Shown: positions 52,540 through 61,627 of the stretch, in pieces
Layout: each line of letters begins with the position of its first letter
Position numbering within the stretch: the first letter of the stretch is position 1
Assembly (NCBI GenBank): GCA_026387665.1
Contig: JAPLLG010000007.1
Coordinates: 1 to 64,000 of the forward strand
DNA length: 64,000 nt
Source of the DNA: Nitrospirota bacterium
GTDB taxonomy: Bacteria > Nitrospirota > Nitrospiria > Nitrospirales > Nitrospiraceae
Reading direction: 5' to 3'
Program-made: the position numbers and the translations under genes
Notes under the pieces: model-generated
The model's database searches: none
The model's input: only the letters and a program-made list of their open reading frames with translations
What the model was told of the DNA's origin: nothing

Positions 52540-53761
52540 CCAGCAAGACAGGCTCTGCTTCCCCTTGAGCCATAAAGACGAAGTACTCCTCTGCCTGGCC
52601 CATCCGAAGCTGAGCACGAAACGGAGCCAACGATTAGCCAACCTCCTGGTTTCCCCCACGGACTGGGCGGAACTCCTCGACCAGGCAGACCGGCATGGGA
52701 TCACACCTCTGCTCCATCATCACCTGAAGCAGGCTCCCGCTCTCACGATTCCCGAGACAACAAGAACGACATTGGCCGAGAGATCCCGTTCCTGCCTGGC
52801 CTGGAATCTCCGCCTCAGTCACGAACTGCTCTATCTCTTAGACCGATTCAACGAGGCAGGCATTCCCGTCATGCCCTTGAAAGGCCTCTACCTGGCCGAT
52901 CTCCTCTACAAAGACTCCGCCCTGCGCCCGACGTCGGATCTCGATCTCCTGGTGAAGGTCCAAGATTTTGAGGCAAGCCAGCAGATCCTCGAAGAAGCAG
53001 GCTGCACGAAACTGGCGGATGAGGAGCAAGGAGCGGAATACCACGTCTCCTATGTCACGACCAATGAACGAGCGGGACACGTGCTGATCGAATTACATAG
53101 GGCCCTGGGGGAAAGTCATGTGGCAGGACTCGACATCGAAGCGGTCTGGCGCTCGGCTACTCCGATCATCTGGGAAGGACGGACGATCTGGACAATGGCC
53201 ATCCCGGACCTCTTCCTCTACACCTGCCTCCATGCCGTAAAGGATGGGCTGGCCTCGATACGATCCTTACTCGACATCACTTTGTTGCTGGAGCGCTATG
53301 GCCAGAACTTGCCCTGGCAGGAACTGACACAACGAGTGAAACAAGCGAGGATCGAGACCCCCGTCTCTCTCAGCCTTCTCTTGAGCCGTGAGCTGTTGGA
53401 AGCCTCTCTCCCCTCAGAATTTCTGGCAGCCATCCGGCCCTCGCGAAACCTGAGCCGGCTCCTCGGCCAGGCGCTCTTCAGATGGAGAGGCGGAGTCCTG
53501 CATGTGCCGCAAGAATTGCTCGTGGGACCCTTCATGGCCCTGCTGATGTTGTGCTGGGAGGACTCGCTCAAAGGAAAACGGCGGCACCTACGTCGCAACC
53601 TACTGCCCTCAGAGAAGCTGCAAGGCCGCTGGATATCGCAAACGCACACCTCGACACCATTCCGTCGCTACCAGGCCTGGCTCTGGGAAATCTGCCTTCG
53701 TCTCACCAGTCAACTGACTGCCCGCTCCCATTCCAGACAGCCAGGCGCTCCGCGCCATTAA
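52529..53761 (+). CDS. Nucleotidyltransferase-family protein of the RiPP cluster
   Basis: 410 residues. LRPTSDLDLLV (Asp137, Asp139) and the preceding PLKGLYLADLLY form the metal-binding site of the Nucleotidyltransf_5-like family, often found beside HPr-kinase-like lasso kinases. The middle and C-terminal regions are helical. It may add a nucleotide or sugar-phosphate group to the peptide; the chemistry is not established. It ends the cluster, 98 bases before tRNA-Arg. Confidence 0.87.
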   Translation: MKSDQQDRLCFPLSHKDEVLLCLAHPKLSTKRSQRLANLLVSPTDWAELLDQADRHGITPLLHHHLKQAPALTIPETTRTTLAERSRSCLAWNLRLSHELLYLLDRFNEAGIPVMPLKGLYLADLLYKDSALRPTSDLDLLVKVQDFEASQQILEEAGCTKLADEEQGAEYHVSYVTTNERAGHVLIELHRALGESHVAGLDIEAVWRSATPIIWEGRTIWTMAIPDLFLYTCLHAVKDGLASIRSLLDITLLLERYGQNLPWQELTQRVKQARIETPVSLSLLLSRELLEASLPSEFLAAIRPSRNLSRLLGQALFRWRGGVLHVPQELLVGPFMALLMLCWEDSLKGKRRHLRRNLLPSEKLQGRWISQTHTSTPFRRYQAWLWEICLRLTSQLTARSHSRQPGAPRH

Positions 53762-53859
53762 TCGACAGCGGACGTATCAGGCGCTGCTCCTGTCACGTCT
53801 TGCACGAAAGGCGCTTGAGGCCATCGGTTCAGTCGTGTAAGGTATTGCCACATTGAAAT

Positions 53860-53936
53860 GCCCCCGTAGCTCAGTTGGATAGAGCATCGGTTTCCTAAAC
53901 CGCAGGTCACCCGTTCAATTCGGGTCGGGGGCACCA
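53860..53936 (+). tRNA. tRNA-Arg (anticodon CCT)
   Basis: Complete cloverleaf: acceptor GCCCCCG/CGGGGGC, D arm GCTCAGTTGGATAGAGC, anticodon loop TTCCTAA (CCT, reads AGG), T arm ACCCGTTCAATTCGGGT and encoded CCA at 53934-53936. One mismatch (T27/C43) caps the anticodon stem. Confidence 0.96.
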
Positions 53937-54110
53937 ATCACATAGGTTCGTGTCTGCAGGCACAGCTTTCTGACATTAATCCTCATACCCCTCGTCCGCT
54001 TTCCCATGTTTCCTTGCCACGCCGAAAGGGCAGAGCTACACTTTCCCTACTCGCTACGGTGGACGATTCCTCGACCATCGCCGACTCATCGTCTGTAAAT
54101 GAGGCCCTGC

Positions 54111-54521
54111 ATGAAGAAGACAAAGCCTGCCGCCGCAGCTCTCTCCAAACCATCGAAGAACGCTTCCGCATTGACAGAAACGCCAGGCATCCGCTACCGT
54201 GCCCCAGAATCTGCCAGTCCCACGGTACCCTGTACCATTCAGGCTCCCGTGGACGGCGGGGTGGTCATGTCGGATCGGGCCTACATACTAATCGATGTCC
54301 TGCCGGGACGGACGAGCGATGTGGTCAAGGCTCTCTCCGAAATCACGCAGATCAAGACCATCGACCCCTGTTGGGGGAAACCGGATATCATTGTCATAGT
54401 GGAAGTCCAGAACCAGGATGCGCTGACCCAGTTGGTACTGAGCCGGATTCACGAAATCGATGGTGTGTCGAAGACCGATACCCATCTCGTCTATCGCTTG
54501 AAGGACAATACCGCCGCATGA
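54111..54521 (+). CDS. Stand-alone Lrp/AsnC-type ligand-binding (RAM) domain protein
   Basis: 136 residues from the ATG at 54111 (GAGG 7 nt upstream). The first 52 residues are low-complexity Lys/Ala/Pro-rich. MSDRAYILIDVLPGRTSDVV (from 54267, a possible alternative start) and the rest make a complete RAM/AsnC effector-binding fold without a DNA-binding helix. Such proteins bind amino acids or partner with Lrp-type regulators. The stop overlaps the next start (ATGA). Confidence 0.85.
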   Translation: MKKTKPAAAALSKPSKNASALTETPGIRYRAPESASPTVPCTIQAPVDGGVVMSDRAYILIDVLPGRTSDVVKALSEITQIKTIDPCWGKPDIIVIVEVQNQDALTQLVLSRIHEIDGVSKTDTHLVYRLKDNTAA

Positions 54522-54964
54522 TCCGCAGGCTTCACCTCCTCAGCCTCGCCCTCCTGATCATCTGGGTCTCCGCCTGTGCAGGCCCTCCCATCCCCCATGA
54601 GCCGGACCTGGTCGACGTGACGCTCCAAGCTTCGGCCGACCGGGTGACAACTGCCGTCATACAGATCCTGACCGAGGGAGGCTACTCCGTCGACCGGACG
54701 GATGACCAGAACCTGACGACCGGCTACCGTCAAGAAATCAGCGGCCCCTGGGACTGGTTGCTCCGTTGGCGCTTCGGCACAGGCCGAAGCCGCGTAGAAG
54801 CCATGGTGACGCCGGCATCGGAGTCCAGCAGCAGACTACGCTTAAACGTGCTGTATGAAGGCAAGGACGGGCTATTCACCCGGTGGGAAGATTCACCGAC
54901 CGCACAACCGCAGAGCGCCCAGAATCAATTGCGATTGATCAAGAACGCGCTCCAACTCCTCTAG
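54518..54964 (+). CDS. Lipoprotein of unknown function
   Basis: 148 residues. MIRRLHLLSLALLIIWVSAC ends in a lipobox with Cys20. The mature part (LVDVTLQASADRVTTAVIQI) looks like a small alpha/beta domain of the kind seen in DUF-type envelope lipoproteins. It is translationally coupled to the RAM-domain gene. Confidence 0.72.
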   Translation: MIRRLHLLSLALLIIWVSACAGPPIPHEPDLVDVTLQASADRVTTAVIQILTEGGYSVDRTDDQNLTTGYRQEISGPWDWLLRWRFGTGRSRVEAMVTPASESSSRLRLNVLYEGKDGLFTRWEDSPTAQPQSAQNQLRLIKNALQLL

Positions 54965-55124
54965 CAGGATGCTGAAAAAGTCCGCCAGCGTCGTTTCCAA
55001 AAGCCGTAAAAAGTAAGACGTGAAAGGCAAACGGCGGACTGCTAAATGCTCCATCTTTGAAACATTTCACGTTTTACGTTTCACCTTTTACGAACAACAA
55101 GGACGGCCTTTTTGAGCATCCTGC
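54964..55124. repeat. Dispersed intergenic repeat, copy 2 (161 bp, inverted ends)
   Basis: The ends gcaggatgctgaaaaagtcc and its near-complement at the right equal those of the copy at 4031-4156, in the opposite orientation. The interior differs and holds CGTAAAA and CGTGAAA motifs paired with TTTCACG and TTTTACG. It starts on the last base of the lipoprotein gene's stop codon and ends 13 bases before the response regulator stop, between convergent genes. Confidence 0.85.
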
Positions 55125-55136
55125 TAACCCTCTCTG

Positions 55137-56540
55137 CTATTCTTTCTCTCCGCTCTCGGCATCGTCGCCAAGATCCAATCCGAACCGTTCAGCCATCCGG
55201 TACAGAGTCCGGCGGTCGATCCCAAGCACCTTGGCGGCTTTGACTTTATTCCCCTTGGTTTCCTTCAGAATGCGGACGAGATGGCGCTTCTCAACCTCTT
55301 CCAATGTCAGCCCCCCCTCATCGCTCTGACCGATCGCCCCGGCTGTTTCATGAGGTGACGGCACGGTCTGACGCAACGTGGCGGGCAAATCATCCGGCGT
55401 CAGGAGCGGACCATGACTCAGCGACACAGCCCGCTCAATGGCATTTTCCAACTCGCGCACATTGCCGGGCCACCGGTACTGCGTCAACAGCGCCATCGTC
55501 TCCGGCAGCACCCCCCGCACCGCATGCGCCGCCCCCATCGCGCATTTCTGCAAGAAGTGATGGACCAGCATCGGGATATCCTCCCGCCGTTCCACCAACG
55601 ACGGCAAGGTGATCCGCACGACATTGAGCCGGTAAAACAAGTCGTCCCGGAACTTCCCCTCCTTGACCAACTGCTCAAGATCTCGATTCGTCGCTGCGAT
55701 GATCCGGACATCGACCTTGGTGGACGTCGTGCTGCCGACACGGCGGACTTCATGATCCTGCATCACCCGCAGCAACTTCACTTGCAAGGCCTGCCCCATC
55801 TCGCCGATTTCGTCGAGAAACAACGTGCCCCCGTTCGCCGCTTCAAACAGGCCGACCTTGTTGCCCACCGCGCCGGTAAAGGCCCCCTTCTCATAACCGA
55901 ACATTTCTGATTCCAGCAGCGTGTCCGGCAGGGCCCCGCAATTTACCGGAATGAACGGTTTATCCCGTCGAGGCCCGTTCGCATGGATCGCCCGCGCAAT
56001 CAGTTCCTTGCCGGTCCCGCTTTCTCCCTGGAGCAATACCGTGCTCTTGCTCTCAGTTACCCGCGCCACCAGCTTATAGACCTCCAGCATGGCGGGGCTG
56101 CTCCCCACCAAGGGAGACCATTCATCTTTACTCTTCAACTCTTCGCGAAACCGCGCATTTTCCCGCACGAGCCGGCAATGGTCGATGCTCCGCTTGACTA
56201 CCAGTTTGATATCTTCTTTCTTAAAGGGCTTGGCGAGATAGTCGTAGGCCCCCTGCTTGATCGCTTCAATCGCGCCCTCAAGAGAGCCGAACGAGGTCAA
56301 CACCACAACCGCCGTATCAGGGCTCATACGCTTGAACTCGCGCAAGACGGTCAGGCCATCGACCGCGCCCATACGAATATCTGTCAGCACGAGATCGACG
56401 CGCCCCTGGCGTCCACGCGCGATGATCGCTTCTCCGCTGCCGAAGGCTTCCACGGCATAGCCTTCCTTCTTCAAGGCATCCGCCAGCAGTTCGCGCGCCA
56501 CCGCATCGTCATCGGCTACCAAAATATTCGCTGGCTGCAT
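55137..56540 (-). CDS. NtrC-family sigma-54-dependent response regulator
   Basis: 467 residues. Receiver domain: VADDDA at the start, phospho-acceptor Asp54 (LTDIRM) and Lys104 (YLAKP). AAA domain: GESGTGKE at 172-179 and the sigma-54 contact loop GAFTGA at 219-224. A Fis-type helix-turn-helix ([20 protein letters not shown]) ends it. It activates promoters read by sigma-54 RNA polymerase. The partner kinase gene lies immediately upstream and overlaps by one base (TGATG). Target genes are not evident here. Confidence 0.94.
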   Translation of the reverse strand: MQPANILVADDDAVARELLADALKKEGYAVEAFGSGEAIIARGRQGRVDLVLTDIRMGAVDGLTVLREFKRMSPDTAVVVLTSFGSLEGAIEAIKQGAYDYLAKPFKKEDIKLVVKRSIDHCRLVRENARFREELKSKDEWSPLVGSSPAMLEVYKLVARVTESKSTVLLQGESGTGKELIARAIHANGPRRDKPFIPVNCGALPDTLLESEMFGYEKGAFTGAVGNKVGLFEAANGGTLFLDEIGEMGQALQVKLLRVMQDHEVRRVGSTTSTKVDVRIIAATNRDLEQLVKEGKFRDDLFYRLNVVRITLPSLVERREDIPMLVHHFLQKCAMGAAHAVRGVLPETMALLTQYRWPGNVRELENAIERAVSLSHGPLLTPDDLPATLRQTVPSPHETAGAIGQSDEGGLTLEEVEKRHLVRILKETKGNKVKAAKVLGIDRRTLYRMAERFGLDLGDDAESGEKE

Positions 56541-57718
56541 CAGTTCCTCTCTGTCGCGTGAACCGGCTCGTTTTTCAATCCAGGCAAGGTGATGGTGACG
56601 GTGGTGCCACGGCCCATCTCGCTCTCAAGCGCCAGACTGCCCCCATGGGCCAGCACCGTTTCGCGGCTCAAGAATAGACCTAATCCTGTCCCCTTGCCAA
56701 CCGCCTTGGTTGTAAAAAACGGTTCAAAGGCTTTCTGCATATCGGCCTCTGGCATGCCGCAGCCCGTGTCCCTCACCGCCACTGTCACCACCAGGGACGA
56801 CATCGACTGGGCCACCCGCCTGCCACGATCGAGTTCGTCCGCTGAGGCAGCACGGGCTCCGACGACCACTCTTACCGATCCATGTGAGGGCGTGGCCGCT
56901 AAGGCGTTGGCCAGCAGATTGACCAGCACTTGGTGCATCTTCTCCGCATCGGCCCAGACGAGCGGAAGGTCTCCGGGGATTTCAACCGCCAAGGCAATCT
57001 CTTTCGCATGAAAGGCCGGCTCCATCAACGCGGCTGCAGGACTGATCACCTGCCCCACCGGCAACCAGCTCGGCTCCGGCTGACGCTGCCTGGTGGAGGA
57101 CAATAAATCCTGAATGATCCGAACGACCCGCGTAAGCTGCTCATCGATGACCGTCACCCGTTTCTTCATCTCAGGCGTCACACCCGGCTCTTCCGCCAAC
57201 GCTTGCACATGCCAGGCGATCGAGTGCAGCGGCGTGCCAACCTCATGCGCGACGGAGGCCACCAACTGCCCCACCGCGGCCAGCCGCTCCGAACGATTCA
57301 GCTGATCTTTCGCATCGACCAATTGCGTATTGGCCTTCAAAAGATTTTCCGTTTCTCTGGCGAGCGCCGCGCGCGCCGCCTCTTCTCGCGCCTTGCGTTC
57401 CTCCCAGGTCATGCCGATATAGGCCACGACCAACAGCACGCCTGCCACCACACTGCGATTGATCACCGCCGCCTGAAACCGCCCTGGCTTGGTCGGTTGC
57501 AACAATCCCATATAGGTCGCCACGACACAGGCCAGCACCGTGACCAGCATCAGTCCGCGATGACGCACCGTCGCGACCAATAAAATCGGCAGCACGAAAC
57601 CATAGGCCCCGACGATATTTGCCGGAGCGGCCATTTCCAGAATGACGATCGCCACGAACACCGCCGCCGCGATCGCCAACACAATGCGATTTTGTTTCAA
57701 CATGAAAATGGGAGACAC
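56540..57718 (-). CDS. Membrane sensor histidine kinase
   Basis: 392 residues. Four or so membrane helices (residues 10-110) with little outside sequence, then a short coiled linker, the dimerisation helix with VASVAHEVGTPLHSIAWH (His158), and the ATPase region: VLVNLLANALAATP (N box), DTGCGMPEADMQKAFEPFF and GTGLGLFLSRETVLAHGG. It should phosphorylate the NtrC-like regulator encoded next. The first start is a GTG; an ATG five codons later (57703) is as likely. Confidence 0.93.
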   Translation of the reverse strand: MSPIFMLKQNRIVLAIAAAVFVAIVILEMAAPANIVGAYGFVLPILLVATVRHRGLMLVTVLACVVATYMGLLQPTKPGRFQAAVINRSVVAGVLLVVAYIGMTWEERKAREEAARAALARETENLLKANTQLVDAKDQLNRSERLAAVGQLVASVAHEVGTPLHSIAWHVQALAEEPGVTPEMKKRVTVIDEQLTRVVRIIQDLLSSTRQRQPEPSWLPVGQVISPAAALMEPAFHAKEIALAVEIPGDLPLVWADAEKMHQVLVNLLANALAATPSHGSVRVVVGARAASADELDRGRRVAQSMSSLVVTVAVRDTGCGMPEADMQKAFEPFFTTKAVGKGTGLGLFLSRETVLAHGGSLALESEMGRGTTVTITLPGLKNEPVHATERN

Positions 57719-57740
57719 CTACGCTTCTGCATATCAGGCA

Positions 57741-59990
57741 TCATTGTAGCGGACGGATCGAACGCAGGACAGCCCCCAGTTGTTTCATTCGCTCATCACA
57801 GAGGATTGCCTCAACCGGGAGCGCATACTTACGGGTCCAGTTCGGATGGCTGTCGACCGTCCCGGGAAGATTGGTTTGCGACAGTTCGCCCAAGCCGTCC
57901 TCCAGATTCGCCAGCACGAGACAGGACTGTGTGCGAGCCAAATAGCAATGAATCGCTCGGCAGAGATCCGCCGTCATGACTGGCGCGGTGGCCAGGTCTT
58001 CCGTCACGCCCTGAGGCAGAAGGCCTTCCCGATCGAGGGCACGGAGCATGCCGACCTTATCGCGCTGCCGCTCCTCCCAAGCCAAATGGCGCGCCGCGTC
58101 ATCGGCAAAGGCGCCCAACCCCGCCCGTACTCGCAGATCCTCGCCGGACCAAAATCCGGCAAGCGTCGGCAAATCATGCGTCGTGGCCACAGCCAACGAC
58201 TGAGCCGGATAGTCGCCAGGCTGCTTCCAGGCTCCGTCCCAGCCACGCTCGAAGTAAAACACGCGATAGGAGAGCACGCGCGCCTTCGCCAACTGTTCCC
58301 TGACCCAATCTGGCACGGTGCCGAGGTCTTCGCCGATCACCAAAGTTTTAGATCTCACGCTCTCCAATGCCACGATCGCCAACAGGTCATCGAAGGGGTA
58401 CTGCACATAGGTACCCTCCGATGCAGGCCTCCCGCGCGGAATCCAGAAGAGACGACAGAAGGCCATCACATGGTCCAGTCGAATAGCCCCGCCTAACCGA
58501 AAGTTATGGCGCAGCAACTGGATTAATAATTCATAGCCGCTGGCACGCAGTGCCTGAGGATTGATCGGAGGCAGACCCCAGTTCTGCCCCTCTGGCGCAA
58601 AGGGGTCAGGGGGCGCGCCGCAGTCCGCTCCAAAGGCCAGCACCGATTGATAGATCCAGGCCTCGGCCCCATTCCGATCGGCCCCAAGCGCCAGGTCATG
58701 ATACAGCCCGATCGGCATGGCCAGCCGCTCAGCCGCCCGCTGAATATCGGCCAACTGTTCGCTCGCGACCCACTGGATATATTGAAAGAAACGAATGCGC
58801 GTCCGATGTTGCGCCGCATAATCACGAACCGGCTGGCCCAGCGTCGCAAACTCTGCTGGCCAATCGTGCCAGGTAGCCGACTTGGACTGAATCAGCCGAC
58901 GGTCTTCCTCCAGGGACTGGAAGATGGCATACGACTCAAGTGGCTGCCCCTCAGCCTGGATGAACCGCTCCAACAGCCTGGCTCGTTCTATGCTCGGCTG
59001 GAGATTCGGCTCCTCGCCACTATAGGCCTCTTTCAAAAACTCGCGATAGGCCAATTCGAGCATGGCCCGTTTGGCGGTCGCGATGGCGTCGTAATCCACA
59101 CGCCGACTCTCTCGTAACGCCTGGAGCGTGGCCTGAAACGCTGGAGCGAGGAACTGCCGCTGCACCTCCTCCGACCGATGGAATTCAGGCAACAACTCAA
59201 GATCGATATAGAGTTCATTCAGATAGAGCCGGCTGGAGGGCGCATAGGGGCTGATGTGATAGGGCGTGGTATTCCGCAGCGCATGGAGCGGATTCAATCC
59301 GATCACTCCTGCGCCGAGTTCCTTTCCCGCCCATTCCACAATCCGTCCAAGGTCCGTGAAGTCGCCGCAGCCCCAATTCCGATCGGAAGATAACGAATAG
59401 AGCTGCAAGGCTAGCCCCCACAACCGCTGGTTCATCTCGATCGAGGGCGGAACATAGCACTGGCGGGGTGCCACGATAATGCGCGTCGTTCCCTCCGTCC
59501 CACCGACCAACCCCTCGGCCCGTACCAGCAACCGGTAGTACCCGAGCGAAAGACCGGACGGAGCAGGAATCTCAAGACGCACATGCCTGCGGCCATCGAG
59601 AACACGGACCTCCACAGCGGAAAGCCCAGGCCCTGCCTGACCTTCCCGCACCACCCCATTCGCTTCGTCGAAGATCTGCCACTCCAGCACGACCGATTGT
59701 TCGTTCCCCTCTTCGCGCGCCAAGCAATAAGACAGAGGAGCGCCCGCCTCACCCTCACGTAAAACCAGGACAGGATCACAAAGACGGCGCCACGGAGCCT
59801 CGTCCCATGTTTGCAATGCCTCTGTTAGCGAGGTGATCGAATCGACCGTAAAGCCCATGGCAGCCAGAAGGGCTCGCCTAGTATCATCAGACGTGCAATG
59901 GAGCGTCCCTGAGATATCGTGGTAGTCAGCAACGATGCCGACACGTGCAGCGAGGGTGGCAAGAAGCGTCTGTTCGGTCTGATCCTGCAT
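57741..59990 (-). CDS. malQ: 4-alpha-glucanotransferase (amylomaltase, GH77)
   Basis: 749 residues. IRLDHVMAFCRLFWIP holds the catalytic nucleophile Asp near residue 504, VIGEDLGTVPDWV the acid/base Glu near 553, and VATTHDLPTLAG the third carboxylate near 605. The N-terminal 170 residues form a beta-rich extension as in the longer GH77 enzymes. It transfers maltodextrin chains and should work with the glucan phosphorylase. The ATG has no ribosome site; see the promoter entry. Confidence 0.94.
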   Translation of the reverse strand: MQDQTEQTLLATLAARVGIVADYHDISGTLHCTSDDTRRALLAAMGFTVDSITSLTEALQTWDEAPWRRLCDPVLVLREGEAGAPLSYCLAREEGNEQSVVLEWQIFDEANGVVREGQAGPGLSAVEVRVLDGRRHVRLEIPAPSGLSLGYYRLLVRAEGLVGGTEGTTRIIVAPRQCYVPPSIEMNQRLWGLALQLYSLSSDRNWGCGDFTDLGRIVEWAGKELGAGVIGLNPLHALRNTTPYHISPYAPSSRLYLNELYIDLELLPEFHRSEEVQRQFLAPAFQATLQALRESRRVDYDAIATAKRAMLELAYREFLKEAYSGEEPNLQPSIERARLLERFIQAEGQPLESYAIFQSLEEDRRLIQSKSATWHDWPAEFATLGQPVRDYAAQHRTRIRFFQYIQWVASEQLADIQRAAERLAMPIGLYHDLALGADRNGAEAWIYQSVLAFGADCGAPPDPFAPEGQNWGLPPINPQALRASGYELLIQLLRHNFRLGGAIRLDHVMAFCRLFWIPRGRPASEGTYVQYPFDDLLAIVALESVRSKTLVIGEDLGTVPDWVREQLAKARVLSYRVFYFERGWDGAWKQPGDYPAQSLAVATTHDLPTLAGFWSGEDLRVRAGLGAFADDAARHLAWEERQRDKVGMLRALDREGLLPQGVTEDLATAPVMTADLCRAIHCYLARTQSCLVLANLEDGLGELSQTNLPGTVDSHPNWTRKYALPVEAILCDERMKQLGAVLRSIRPLQ

Positions 59991-59997
59991 GAAAGAG

Positions 59998-60026
59998 AGT
60001 CTGAGCGAAGGCCTTCAGCCTGTCAA
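59998..60026 (-). promoter_or_regulatory. Promoter of malQ, compatible with a leaderless mRNA
   Basis: On the minus strand: a perfect TTGACA (60021-60026), 17 nt, and CAGACT (59998-60003). The -10 box ends 7 nt before the ATG at 59990, so transcription would begin at the start codon. Confidence 0.5.
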
Positions 60027-60187
60027 GCTATCCCGTTGTTCTTACAGATGAATTCGCGATAACCCCCTCCATGTCGCCAGCAACATGGACCTATACTGGC
60101 TCGGCATCAGCACCTACGAAGGATTCCTGTAACGATGAACCGACGATTTGGCGTATCACACGAAGAGGAAAAGAAGGGAGGGAGAAG

Positions 60188-60571
60188 CTACTGGATGCCG
60201 GCTTGGCGCTGGAGCCACCGGACATATTTCACGATCTGATCGACGTCTTCAGGAGTGACGCCTTCGACTTTCGGCATGTTGCCGAATTCCCAATGGTGCG
60301 CCTTCACTCCGTTGGCCGCGGCCCGTTGGAACGCGGGATCGCCATGATGGTTCGGCTCATAGATCTTATGCACCAACGGGGGGCCATGGTCGGTTCCTGC
60401 CGCCTGGTTTCCGTGGCAAGCCGCGCAGTTGGCGGTGAATTTCGTTTCACCAGCTTGGAGCTCGGCTGGCGCAGGACCGCCTCCAGCCGCTTGTTTCGGC
60501 TGTGAGGAATCGCAAGCCACGAAGAGGCCCACCACCAACAACCATATGCCGATCTGAGATCGTGAGGTCAT
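60188..60571 (-). CDS. Lipoprotein cytochrome c (class I)
   Basis: 127 residues from the ATG at 60569-60571. Signal and lipobox LVVGLFVAC with Cys20; a Gly/Pro-rich linker; the haem-binding motif CAACH at 49-53; a probable axial Met99 (FGNMPK); and a C-terminal helix VDQIVKYVRWLQRQ. It is a membrane-anchored electron carrier on the outer face of the inner membrane. It follows the small membrane protein by 16 nt. Confidence 0.92.
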   Translation of the reverse strand: MTSRSQIGIWLLVVGLFVACDSSQPKQAAGGGPAPAELQAGETKFTANCAACHGNQAAGTDHGPPLVHKIYEPNHHGDPAFQRAAANGVKAHHWEFGNMPKVEGVTPEDVDQIVKYVRWLQRQAGIQ

Positions 60572-60587
60572 GACAGGTACCATAGAA

Positions 60588-60743
60588 TCACAGCCGCTGA
60601 TCCGGCCCCTTCTGCTGCCCGAACTGATCGCGCAACATCTGCTGCGTACGCCGGAGTGTGGTCCGGCGATAGAGACGGGCGCCGATCGGCACAAGCACGA
60701 TCAGGCCGATCGTGAGATACATGAAGAATTCTTCCGGCGACAT
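60588..60743 (-). CDS. Small membrane protein upstream of cytochrome c
   Basis: 51 residues, too short for usual ORF cut-offs. MSPEEFFMYLTIGLIVLVPI begins a single membrane helix that is followed by a basic, helical tail (GARLYRRTTLRRTQQMLRDQ). The pattern, an acidic start, a helix and an Arg-rich cytoplasmic tail, resembles CcoQ-like or other small subunits of respiratory complexes, though not specifically enough to name. An AAGGGGA site lies upstream. The cytochrome c gene follows at 16 nt, so the two are likely co-expressed. Confidence 0.6.
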   Translation of the reverse strand: MSPEEFFMYLTIGLIVLVPIGARLYRRTTLRRTQQMLRDQFGQQKGPDQRL

Positions 60744-60794
60744 GAGACAATCCCCTTGCTGACAGTGAACGTGTTACGTCTCACGTGTCACGGG

Positions 60795-61487
60795 TTATAG
60801 CGCATACGAGACAGGATCTACAACCCCGACCTTCGCAAACCCCTCCCGCCGGATCACGCAACTGTCGCAGCGCCCGCAAGCCTGCTCCTCCACGGGGTCG
60901 TAACAACTATGGGTCAGATGAAACGGCACGTGGAGTTCGATCCCTCGCCGGATGATGTCCGCTTTCGTCAACATCAGCAAGGGAGCTTTCACACGTAGCG
61001 GAATCCCTTCTGTGCCGGCTTTCGTGCCTTCCTTCACCGCTGCTTCAAAAGCACGAATGAACTCAGGCCGGCAGTCCGGATAGCCGGAATAGTCGAGCAC
61101 GTTCGCGCCAAAGTAGATGAACGACGCCCCCACCACCTCCGCATGAGCCGCCGCAATCGAAAGGAAGATGAGATTCCGTCCCGGCACATAGGTGATTGGA
61201 ATGCCCTGGCTCCGCTCATGGCCCGCTCGATCTTTAGGCACGGCCGCCGACCCGGTCAGCGCAGATCCGCCGATGGCGCGAAGGTCCAACTCCATCACCA
61301 GATGATTCACGACGCCGAGGGCCGCGGCAACCTGCTTGGCCCGCTCCACCTCCACAGCATGGCGCTGTCCATAGGCCATCGTGAGGAAGAAGAGCTCACA
61401 GCCCTCCTCCTTGGCAATAGCCGCCGTGACGGTGGAATCCAGTCCTCCGCTTGCCAAGATGACGGCTCGATTACTGGCTGGCTTCAT
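60795..61487 (-). CDS. queC: 7-cyano-7-deazaguanine synthase
   Basis: 230 residues. ILASGGLDSTVTAAIAKEEG is the ATP-pyrophosphatase loop, and CYDPVEEQACGRCDSCVIRR supplies the four zinc Cys residues, both hallmarks of QueC, which makes preQ0 for queuosine. The ATG at 61485-61487 is preferred (AGGA 9 nt upstream); an ATG three codons earlier is possible. No other queuosine gene is in the window. Confidence 0.95.
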   Translation of the reverse strand: MKPASNRAVILASGGLDSTVTAAIAKEEGCELFFLTMAYGQRHAVEVERAKQVAAALGVVNHLVMELDLRAIGGSALTGSAAVPKDRAGHERSQGIPITYVPGRNLIFLSIAAAHAEVVGASFIYFGANVLDYSGYPDCRPEFIRAFEAAVKEGTKAGTEGIPLRVKAPLLMLTKADIIRRGIELHVPFHLTHSCYDPVEEQACGRCDSCVIRREGFAKVGVVDPVSYAL

Positions 61488-61627
61488 CACACCCATTCCT
61501 AGAAACGACGCAGGATAGCCAGCGAGGTCGCAACACGCGAGCCTCGCCTCACAAGGATAAAGGATGGATCATGATTGACGGATACGGACCACGGAAGGCG
61601 GGAGATCACCGATCGCGAGGGACACCA

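Noticed and set aside
61497-61627. Possible preQ1 riboswitch before queC
   Set aside because: No recognisable aptamer or C-rich/A-rich pairing was seen, and queC needs no such element to be explained.
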